A stretch of 64,000 nt of DNA from Pseudopithomyces maydicus (taxonomy: Eukaryota > Ascomycota > Dothideomycetes > Pleosporales > Didymosphaeriaceae), in assembly GCA_026873275.1 (NCBI GenBank), contig JANTUC010000005.1, positions 1,612,001-1,676,000 on the forward strand, read 5' to 3'. The notes under the pieces are model-generated. The model saw only the letters and a list, made by a program, of their open reading frames with translations. It did not search any database and had not been told where the DNA came from. Both the position numbers and the translations under genes were made by a program. Below, piece by piece: positions 55,367 to 64,000 of the stretch; position 1 is the stretch's first letter, and the number at the start of each line of letters is the position of its first letter.

Positions 55367-56818
55367 ATGCCTAGCTTCAGCCGTATCGCTCTCTTTGGTA
55401 AGTCATGTACGAACAGTTTCTTCCAGAGCCCGAGCTAACAACAGTAAAGTTGGAGCTCTGCTCCCCAATGCCCTCGCGGCACCCGTCACGGCACCCGTCA
55501 CGAGGAGGAGCGACATCATCGAGGGAAAGTACATCATTACCCTCAAGCCTGAGGCGGAAGTCGAGGCTCAGGTTAGCTGGGTCAACGATGTGCACAAGCG
55601 CAGTTTCGCCAAGCGTGACACTGTCGGTGTTGAGCACACGTACGATCTGAAGACGTTCAAGGGCTACGCTGGACAGTTCGACGAGAACACCCTGGCAGAG
55701 ATCAAGGCCAACCCCGATGTGAGTGTGCCTGCCGCTAGATAGTACTCAGTCTAGTCGTGTACAAGTCCAATTAAGAGTTCTACAAATCTTGGCCCTCGAA
55801 TCTAACCTTTCTTAGGTCGCCGATATTGAGCCCGACACCGTAGCCTATCTCCCCTACCAGGTCGAGGAGGTCTTTTCTTCTGAGGAGAAGCGTGCTCTCA
55901 CCACCCAGAGCGGCGCAGAATGGGGTCTCGGTGCTATCAGCCACAAGGCTGGCTCTTCGTCAAGCTACGTCTACGACTCCACCGCGGGCCAAGACACCTA
56001 CGGCTACGTCGTCGACAGTGGTATGTAGACACCAAAACCCTCCTTCTTTTATTCCAAACTTGCTAACCACCACAGGTATCATCACCACCCACAATGAGTT
56101 CGGCGGACGTGCCACCCTCGGATACAACGCCGCAGGAGGCGAGCACACCGACACCCTCGGCCACGGCACTCACGTCGCCGGCACCATCGGTGGAACCACC
56201 TACGGTGTCTCCAAGAAGACGAACTTGATCTCCGTCAAGGTGTTCCAGGGCTCCTCCAGCTCCACTTCCATCATCCTCGACGGCTTCAACTGGGCTGTCA
56301 ACGACATTGTCAGCAAGAACCGCAAGGCCCGCTCCGTCATTAACATGTCTCTCGGTGGCCAAGCCTCCACCGCCTGGACCAACGCCATTGCCTCCTCCTT
56401 CCAGCAGGGTGTCCTCTCCGTCGTCGCAGCCGGAAACGGTGACAGCCTCGGCCGACCCCTTCCCGTCTCTGGACAATCGCCTGCCAACGCTCCCAACGCC
56501 ATCACCGTTGCTGCCGCCGACAAGTCGTTCAAGACTGCTTCCTTCACCAACTACGGTCCTGAGGTCGATGTCTTCGGTCCTGGTGTTGACATTGTGTCTT
56601 CGTACATTGGTGGCAACTCGGTCACTGCTAAGCTCAGCGGTACTTCCATGGCTACTCCTCACGTCGTTGGTCTTGCGCTTTACCTCATCTCGCTCGAGAA
56701 CCTGACCACCCCTGCTGCGGTTACTGACCGCATCAAGGCTCTTGCTGTCAAGGGCAAGATCACCGGCTCGCTCCAGGGTAGCCCCAACTCTTTCATCTAC
56801 AACGGTAACGGTGCTTAG
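55367..56818 (+). CDS. Secreted subtilisin-like serine protease (S8A, proteinase K type)
   Basis: An extracellular alkaline protease of 415 residues in four exons: 55367-55397, 55450-55718, 55816-56020 and 56076-56818. The signal peptide MPSFSRIALFVGALLPNALA is formed across the first intron. An I9-type prodomain follows (GKYIITLKPEAE to DVADIEPDTV). The mature enzyme should begin near residue 120 (about ALTTQSGAEWGLGAIS). The catalytic triad is complete: Asp in YGYVVDSG, His in LGHGTHVAGTIGG and Ser in LSGTSMATPHVVG. The oxyanion Asn is in AAGNGD. It is related to the oryzin/Alp1 group of saprophytic and pathogenic fungi. It likely serves nutrient release; a role in virulence or allergenicity is possible but not shown. 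Confidence 0.94.
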
Positions 56819-58626
56819 ATGGAGAAATTCGTGGGTAGCTAGTTAGGGATTTGAATTGAAGCTTTCTTGGGATATTTAGGGATTGGAAACGGATGTGTGC
56901 TATGGACTACGGTTCATAATGTAATGACTGTATTGCATGACGAAGAAAGAATCCAAATTGGATGACATTAAACAACTTTACTGTTTCTCGCATCAATATG
57001 TGATGTATAGGACATCAACCTCTGCAATCTAATCGTGAGTTTCGTAAGAGATTGACCAGATCACATCATCGGTAGCTAGATGAATTATCTTGTAATCCTC
57101 GCAACACCCTCCCCCTGAAATGTCACCACCTATATATAGCCATCCTCCATCGACCCACCGCTTTTCAAACCACTTTTGTCTCATACCCCAAAGCCCCCAC
57201 CACCCTATCATTTCAACCCCTCCTCACAGGGCTCTCCCTAGCCCCATACAAACCTCTCACCCTCTTACCCGCCACACACGTATAAACCCAACACATACCC
57301 ACAAGAAGAAAAAGAAAATAGCAATAGCAATATCAAGAGTAGGAAGATAACGAGGATGATGATTCAGAACAACCCATAGCAACCGCTCAAAAAGCGCACT
57401 TCTCCTTTTTCATCATCTCGTCTTATACCATTCACCCATCCATCTATACATATCCAACCCACACCACACAACCCACCGTCAAAGCACATAAACATCTAAT
57501 CACGTAAACGCCAGCCAAGCGACGGTAGACTACATACGAGATGGCACAAGATATGTAAGACGGACCCCACCCCACCGCCCTCACCGTAAGTATCGAATCA
57601 ACCCCACCTCCAACTCCACCTCCACCGCGCTAAAATCCCCCCTCTATCGGCAGTTGCGTTGCTCGGCACGCGAAGCAGATAAACAGGGAAAACTAACCCC
57701 CAACTGATATACATATACCCCTTGCATTCCGCATTCCGCGTTTCGCATCTCCAGCGTGCACGTATCTTGATCTTGATTCCATCACATCGTACTGTAGTTG
57801 GACATACGTACACCCTCTCCATCGCACCCTGCATCCTTCATTCTACTAGATTGCACGCAACATGCAAATCGCGGTATAAATACGAATATGTTTATTTAGT
57901 TATATGTATGTATATTTATAACCATCTTTAACCTTCCCAACCACCATACTTAAACGTTACGAGTGACGAGCGCCGTTGAGGGGCCGCCGGGTATCTTTTT
58001 TCGTTTCCCCCTTTTAGAACCAACAATCATCCATGTATGCATACATGCATACCATGCTTTTCTTCGTTCCTGCCCCCTCCTTTCTTCCCGTTTTCATCTT
58101 CCTGGATGAATATCCAGGTACACATGCGCACACACACGCATAGATTTATGCGTGCGTTTATGTGCATTTGATGAAATCCACAAACATCGTAGTTGAAGCG
58201 ATGATGTGACACCTTCCTCCCTCATTTCCTCGCAAAAAAGTTATTAGGTACATGCCGAATTCAAACCGGAATGCCTAATCAATCGTAGGTGGATACCTGA
58301 AACGCCCACCATCGGTGATGGTTGAAAAGCAACCAGCGAACAAAAAGAAAAGAGAGAGAAAAACATCTTCCATCTGGAATAAAAGAGATGGATGTAGTAG
58401 AAAAATATATGCCGACCGCGAGTTGAGTTGAGATAAGTTGAGTTGAGGTTCGTCAAGGTGCGTTGTTGATTTGAGCTGAGCAAAAAAATGCGGATTCTGC
58501 AGCCGGGCTGAATGTTGAAAAAGGCGGGATCACCGCTAGCAGAGAAGAAGAAAGCAAGAAGAGAAAGGGATAGAAAGAGAAAAATGACACAGTGAGAAAT
58601 GGGTGCAGAAGAGAAAGACGGCAGCC
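56819..58626. other. Intergenic, convergent 3' ends
   Basis: About 1.8 kb of C/A-rich and then A/G-rich DNA between the subtilase and MTHFR genes. It shows several short frames and no domain. Confidence 0.5.
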
Positions 58627-60653
58627 TCAAACAGCAATGCCGTTCGCCACCGACTTCGCCTTCTCCACCAGATCATTCAACGACGACCTCACGGCCTTCG
58701 CAGCACCACCGTTGCCGTTACCGTTGACCGCTGCCTCGCCATTCGTCGCCTCGCCATTGCTCAGCCCCGTAGAGTGCAACTCGGCCTCCATATCCGCGAC
58801 CTCTAGGCCGTCGAAAAGCGGGAATATGCCGTTCGTCTCCTGGAAATTGTTGTGCACGATGTTAATCAGATACCATGTATCCATGAGATCCTCGATCACA
58901 TATCGGCTGGGGCTGGTCGAAGCATGGCAATTCGCCCACTGCTGGCCTAGGCGGTAGAACTCATCCTTCCACGCGAGGAAGCTGACGGCCTCGACGATGG
59001 TCGGCTGGACGATTTCCTTGCCCGGGAACACACCCCATGTGACTGCGTTGGGGCCCTCAGGCGAGTTCGTCTTGAGGTCGCCGTCCTTGTTCACGGCATA
59101 GTATGTGATTTCGGGGTCGCGCTCGATGCGGGTGATGAGCTCGGCGATGTACTCGGGGGAGATGAGGACTTCGAGATATGCCTTTTGGTAGACGTAGCCG
59201 TGGGCGGGGCCCCAGCCGTAGACGGGGTGGTTCGACTTTGCGCCGTTGACCGGGGGCTGAGAGTTTATGGTGAAGAAGCCGCGGCGGTTGAGATCGATGA
59301 GGTTCAGTTGGAGGGTATCTGCTTCCTTGGAAATGGCGGATTCACTCCAGGGAGAGCCTCGAGATCGCCCGACATGTACTTGACGAAGATGTTGGAGATG
59401 TCTTTTACGGAGGTTGGCTTGCCCCAGAGCTTGATGTTATGCTCGTTGCTGCCCTTCAGGCCGATACCGTAGGCGTCGAATTCACCGAAAGCCGGAGATC
59501 GAGCATCGCCCCAACGACCGTTAGGGAACTCGTCCCAGTCTTGGGTGCGTGCAATGTAAGAGCGGTTGCGGTTGCGCCAGAAGATGGGTCGGACGTTCTC
59601 TTCGCGGCGCTTGAGGCCGAGCGATGGCCGCCAAGGAAGAGGCTTCTGGAGCGGGCTCTCGACGTCAGGTAGGAGATCAAGCTCCTCGAGGACCATGCGG
59701 CTGGACTGGGCAAGGTTCATAGTGTAGCTTCCAAGGTCAGTAAGAAGGAACGAGGCTTGATTTGGGAAAGCACTTACAAATGCAGATGCAGAATGCCGAC
59801 CTCCATCAGCTTCCGGCACATGTTCGCGACCAATCCCTTGCCGACCTCTCGCACCTCGGAGTCATCGTTCTTGATAGGTTCAAGAGCCTTGGTCCAATCC
59901 TCGGGGATGTTGATCTTAGACCACTTGGCGCGACGCAAGAAAGCAGCGTGTGTGGAGATGGGCATGATGCCGGGAATAATAGGGACATCGATACCCTTGG
60001 CGCGGACCTTGTGCACCCACTCGATGAAGAGGTCGGTGTCGTAGAACATCTGTGTCACGATGAAGCTGCCACCAGCGTCCACCTTCTCCTTCAGATGGTC
60101 GATGAGCTCGTCGACGTTGTCGTTGTCGTCGGAACCCTCGGAGTACCCGGCCACACCAATGTCGAAGTGGTCGCCGTACTTCTCGCGGATATATTTGACC
60201 AGGTCCTTCGCATATCGGAAGCCGCCCTGGACAGCCTGCCACTTCTCGGCCTCGCGGGGCGGGTCGCCGCGAAGGGCAAGGATATTGGTGCAGCCGGCAT
60301 CGTAGGCGGTCTTGAGGGCGTCGTCGATCTTGGAGGTCTCCATGTCGGTGCAGGTCAGGTGCATGCATGTCTCGAGGCCGTACACGCTCTGTGCGACCTT
60401 GACCATCTCGCAGGTCAGGTGGGAGAGACTGCCACCAGCGCCCCAGGTGACGTCGATGAACTTGGGTCCCAAGCCGTGCATGCGGTCCATGCGGTCGTAG
60501 AGATTCTGAACACCCTGCTCGCCATCAGCGCTGGATCCAGAGCGGGGCACTCTGCGAAGCGGTTACCTGAGCGGTTTTCGGCGGGAAGAACTCGAAGGAG
60601 AAGGTGGGCTTTCCCTCCTCCTTGGACTGAGCGAGCATCTTGGAGATGTGCAT
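58627..60653 (-). CDS. Methylenetetrahydrofolate reductase (frame break)
   Basis: Reduces 5,10-methylene-THF to 5-methyl-THF for methionine synthesis, in the cytosol. Exons 60653-60567, 60514-59778 and 59727-58627 encode 641 residues. The N-terminal catalytic TIM-barrel opens with FSFEFFPPKTAQ (the conserved Glu), then GPKFIDVTWGAGG, HLTCTD, LALRGDPPRE, GGSFIVTQMFYD and PGIMPI. The C-terminal regulatory region carries LPWRPSLGLKRREENVRPIFWRNR and NSQPPVNG, then GWGPAHGYVYQKAYLE, the AdoMet-responsive part. A break lies after GDLEALP at the G3 run 59350-59352. One added base gives WSESAISKEADTLQLNLIDLN and restores the frame. The Ala/Gly/Asn-rich tail near residue 600 is a short linker. It resembles fungal Met12/Met13 in layout. 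Confidence 0.92.
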
Positions 60654-61618
60654 GTTGGCGATTGTGTCTGCGTCTCTACACTACGAGAGGAGAGTGTTTT
60701 TCTGCAGGGCTTGGGTCAGTCCAGGGCCGTCAGCGGGACGAGGGAGCGAGGAGTGCGAGGCAATGTGATGGATTGTCAGTCGGAGTTTTCTGACATACAT
60801 GCGGAGCGGAAGCCGAGACAAAGTTTCCGAGCAGCCAGTACGATCTGTACGGATGGCAGCTATCCAATGTAGCGTACGCGGGCCCAACGATCCGCAAGCT
60901 GGCGATGCATGAACCGCGAGAGGGAGGTATATGAGAGGGTGGCTAGCGTGCGTGCGTATGCGAGTGGGAGGTGCAGAGAGGGGGACGGGGTGGCTAGCGG
61001 TGAAGATTCCGGAGCTGGAATCGGCGACCGCCGGTGGTGCCAAGCGGAGCATGGCCCTTTGCGGCCTCTGGTGGACGCAGCGCGGTTTGCTCAGTGATGT
61101 TTGTGTATGTGCAGCTGCGCATTGTCTAGACTACGTGTTTGATGCCATGCCAACAATTGCTCCCCCTCATCAGGCACGGCAGGCCATACGCTGCGCCGGA
61201 GAAACATAAGATACCCCGCCTCGAAACGTTGAACGGGCCCCTGCCTGCTGCGTGGGGTGGGTGGGTGTGCAGCCAGCGAGGCAGCCAGCCAGTCCGCCAG
61301 CCAGTTAATCCCTCTTCTTCCCATCTCGGAACGACGACGATCCTCGCCCACGAGAATAGGTAATTGGGAGGCAATGCACACATACATACAGATATCTTGA
61401 TAGCACGCTCTCCCACACGCCACACGTGCACTCCGGTCCCCCTAGCCACACTCCCGACATCGCTCCCGCCACAGAACCCCAACCCCACACCCGCGACGTC
61501 AGCAAGCAGCCTCATCCCGGCACGTCTCGTATCCATCGCTCTCTTCTCCAACCCAGCCCGACCATTCACCACCACCATCACCACCACCACAACCACCGCC
61601 CACCACCCGCCACCCACC
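60654..61618. other. Divergent intergenic region with CAC-rich leader
   Basis: Shared upstream region of the MTHFR and TPI-like genes. The right end (about 61565-61618) is a CCA/CAC-rich run, probably leader. Minus-strand frames of up to 407 codons through 61126-62349 are shadows of the GC-rich TPI-like gene. Confidence 0.5.
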
Positions 61619-62388
61619 ATGCCTCCCCTCCCCCGCCCCCGCCGCCTCGTCGGCGTCTCCACAAAAATGTACTTCGACCTCCCTCCACCCTCTCCTACAT
61701 GCACGGTCTCCTGCACCTCGACCCGCTCGCCTTCAACGCCCGCCTCGACCTCTTCATCATCCCCGACTTCATCGCGCTGCATCCCTCCGCCGCCATTCTC
61801 TCCCCGTCCTCCATCCTCCTCGGCGCCCAGGACACCCACTGGGAAGACCGCGGCGCCCACACAGGGGAAGTCTCGCCGCTCGTCCTGGCGCAAGCTGGTG
61901 TTCGCATCGTCGAGCTGGGGCATGCGGAGCGCAGACGGGACCACGGGGAGACGGATGAGACGGTTGCGGCAAAGGCGGCGGCCGTGGCGCGGAATGGGAT
62001 GGTGCCGTTGGTGTGCGTCGGGGAGGTTACGCGGGAGACGACAAGTGCGAGTGTGGGGGTGGGGCGCGCCGTCGAGGAGTGCAGGGTGCAGGTGGAGAGC
62101 GTACTCAAGGCGGTGCCGGACGAGTGCGAGGTCATCTTTGCGTATGAGCCTGTGTGGGCGATTGGGGCGAAGGAGCCCGCGGATGCGGACCACGTGGTGA
62201 ATGTGACGGGGGAGTTGAGGCGGATGGCGGCGGGGAGGAAGGGCTTGACGAGGATTTTGTATGGGGGGAGTGCGGGGCCGGGGACGTTTGGGAAGATCAA
62301 GGACGGCGTGGATGGCTTGTTTTTGGGGAGGTTTGCCCATGATATACATAATTTGAAGAAGGTGATTGAGGAGGTGGGTGCGGCGTAG
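61619..62388 (+). CDS. Triosephosphate isomerase-like paralog (frame break)
   Basis: A TIM-barrel isomerase of the TPI superfamily, 256 residues in one exon. The active-site Lys is in VSTKMYFDL, the His in VELGHAERRR and the catalytic Glu in FAYEPVWAIG. The phosphate loop LYGGSAGPG and FLGRFAHDI complete the barrel. The usual NWK at the N-terminal Lys reads STK here, as in tetrose-phosphate isomerase-like relatives rather than glycolytic TPI. The frame breaks after KMYFDLP at the C3 run 61681-61683. One added C continues as STLSYMHGLLHLDPLAF, and the frame then stays open to the stop. It probably isomerises a ketose/aldose phosphate other than triose phosphate. It is unlikely to be the sole glycolytic enzyme of the organism. 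Confidence 0.85.
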
Positions 62389-62591
62389 GGGGAAGACGGT
62401 GTGGGATGGGGGATGTATACGAATGACTGGAATGCTTTACGATGGTTACGAACGGCATGAAATGGAACGGCATCAAAAATATTGGGGTGGGGGTATGAGA
62501 GTGGAATCGCCACGCGCAACGTACATAGATATATCCACGAGAGCAATATTACCACGTCAGACATTGTACGCACAATCCATTTGCAATCTAC

Positions 62592-63984
62592 CTATCCGTC
62601 TCCAAAGTCCAAAACCTGCGGTCCAGCTGCCTGTGCTGCACCCAGAAACCCACCCGCCAAACAAACCCCCTTCAGCAGCACTCTTGCCAACCAAAACACC
62701 CACTCCCCCTTACTCATCCTCCTCCACCACCACCCCTCCATCTCCTTCTCCACCTTCCATCTGCCTCTCCCGTTCAACCAATCCTCTGCACCACCCACCC
62801 GCCGCAGTGCGCTCGCCGCAAGGTACCACATCCCAAGGTGCACCGCACACGACGCCGGTATAAAGCCAAAGATCCAGATGATAAATAGACGGCTGCGCAA
62901 AATATACGAGATCCCAAGTATGGAAAACAGCTCGCTCTCGAACCACAGTATCACACAACCCAACATCAGGCTCTGACACACGATGAGGTAGACATGGTCG
63001 CGATACCAGTGGTAGCGAAAAAACGAGTGGTAGGGATGACAAGGCAGCGGAGGCATACATGATTCAGGGGCGAAGGGGGAAGGTGACGGACGGTGGGGTG
63101 CGCGTGGTGGGATTGGGGGCGGAGGCATACAGCAGATATCGTCTCCGGGGAGGGGACTGTTACTTTCGCGGAACAAAGGCTGAGGGGGCTGGCTTTTGCA
63201 AGTAGTGGAACGTGACGGCGTACAGGGATCGGGGGGCGTCGTTTTGCTTTCTGCGTCGGCGCCTGAGCATACGACGGTGAGGTCTGCAAGGCCAGGTTGG
63301 TACGAGTCCGGTCCGGTGTTTGGGTCTGAGGGGCGCATGGAGTGGAATGCGTCTTGTGCCTTTGCGTCGTTATCCACTGTGATGTATGTATTAGTTGTAG
63401 TGCGGGGGCGAATGGGGTTCGGATAGCCGACGGTAAGATTGGAACATGGCTAGGATGGGTAGAAGCACGAGGACCAGCGGAAGTGTCTGGCCAAAGGACC
63501 AGGCATCTTCTTCGTTGGTGCTGTCGTTGGGGATGTAAGTTCCGTCAGGAAGTCTAGTGATCCATGCCAGATCTCGGGTGTTCCAAACTTTGAGAGATCC
63601 CCATGCCTGCGTACATAAGTTTCGTTAGCAGGTATCGGATACGAGGACAAGGCTGCTCACTATCGCGAATGAGAGCCACATGATCTCAGCGAGCATCGAT
63701 TCGGCTACGTCGTAAATTGCGCGTAGTGTGGTGAAGCCAGCGAAAACAATAAGATAGGGGACTATCCATGCAGCAGCTCCCATGCCTCGCTGTGTTGCTT
63801 TTCGTTCTAGAAGATGAAGGAACTTTTTTATAAATGAGCCTGGAAAGGCACGAAAGTACTTTCGAGTGAGCTCGGCAGTAGGGTCAAACAATCTGATGCC
63901 GCTATGTATATATGAGAAACTGACAGTAAGGAGAGAGAAAATCATCGAATAGACCCTGGGACCGCCTTTTGTGAACGTGGGCAT
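62592..63984 (-). CDS. Multi-pass fungal membrane protein, possibly incomplete at 5'
   Basis: A 427-residue deduced protein in three exons (63984-63661, 63606-63432 and 63376-62592; introns 54 and 55 nt), whose total is a multiple of three. Hydrophobic segments lie at about residues 10-25, 70-95, 100-110 and 145-165, with further ones after residue 260. The first exon holds GGPRVYSMIFSLLTVSF and ends in AIVSSL-like splice context. The second has EDAWSFGQTLPLVLVLLPILAMF, a pattern common in fungal integral membrane proteins of unknown function. A Pro-rich, polar loop spans roughly 180-255. The ATG at 63984 is in frame with sequence that stays open to the window end, so the true start may lie beyond. 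No function is proposed. Confidence 0.7.
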
Positions 63985-64000
63985 AGTCAGTCTATTTGAT

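Noticed and set aside
61126..62349. 407-codon minus-strand frame across the TPI-like gene
   Set aside because: It is the antisense shadow of the conserved TPI-like coding sequence. The translation is Arg/Pro/Gly low complexity.
1..64000. tRNA, rRNA, CRISPR, or intact transposon
   Set aside because: I looked for tRNA T-loop-like GGTTCGAATC contexts, terminal repeats, transposase motifs and spacer arrays, and found none convincing by eye.

Overview
The window looks like a gene-rich stretch of a filamentous ascomycete (Pezizomycotina) chromosome. The evidence is short introns (mostly 40-130 nt) with CTAAC/CTGAC-type branch sites, Zn2Cys6 regulators with the fungal-specific trans domain, several HET-domain genes, fungal MFS porters, a Kre9/Knh1 cell-wall protein, and an orotidine-5'-phosphate decarboxylase with the internal acidic insertion seen in this group. 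I could not fix class or genus. No rRNA, tRNA, CRISPR array or intact transposon was recognised.

Layout. 0.7-9.9 kb: two MFS sugar porters, a Zn2Cys6 regulator tail-to-tail with the first porter, and a HET gene broken by one nonsense codon. 10.9-24.5 kb: BTB/POZ protein, secreted GH89 alpha-N-acetylglucosaminidase, Pho80-like cyclin, Kre9/Knh1 protein, Xaa-Pro aminopeptidase and an 834-residue HET protein. 26-36.4 kb: GPI-anchored small secreted protein, rhomboid-like membrane protein apparently lacking its catalytic histidine, OMP decarboxylase, AT-hook-like nuclear protein and LigB-type extradiol dioxygenase. 37-44.6 kb: intact HET gene, an orphan acidic protein carrying 17 uninterrupted nonapeptide repeats, a SAM methyltransferase and a Dal5-type anion porter. 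45.9-56.8 kb: mitochondrial succinyl-CoA:3-ketoacid CoA transferase with a Zn2Cys6 regulator upstream on the same strand, carotenoid oxygenase and secreted subtilase. 58.6-64 kb: methylenetetrahydrofolate reductase, triosephosphate-isomerase-like paralog and a multi-pass membrane protein at the right edge.

The genes are mostly independent housekeeping and accessory units. Pairs that may work together are the left-end sugar porters with their regulator, and the ketoacid CoA transferase with its regulator. These links rest on position only.

A striking window-wide feature is eight reading-frame breaks in seven otherwise well-conserved genes (BTB, Kre9 twice, GPI protein, OMP decarboxylase, CoA transferase, MTHFR, TPI-like). 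Each is consistent with exactly one missing base, most in or next to C/G or T runs, and adding one base per break makes every spliced length a multiple of three. Base dropout in the assembly is the simplest reading. The HET nonsense codon at 6950 is a substitution and does not fit that pattern. Two introns use GC-AG borders, one of them inside the codons of a zinc cluster.
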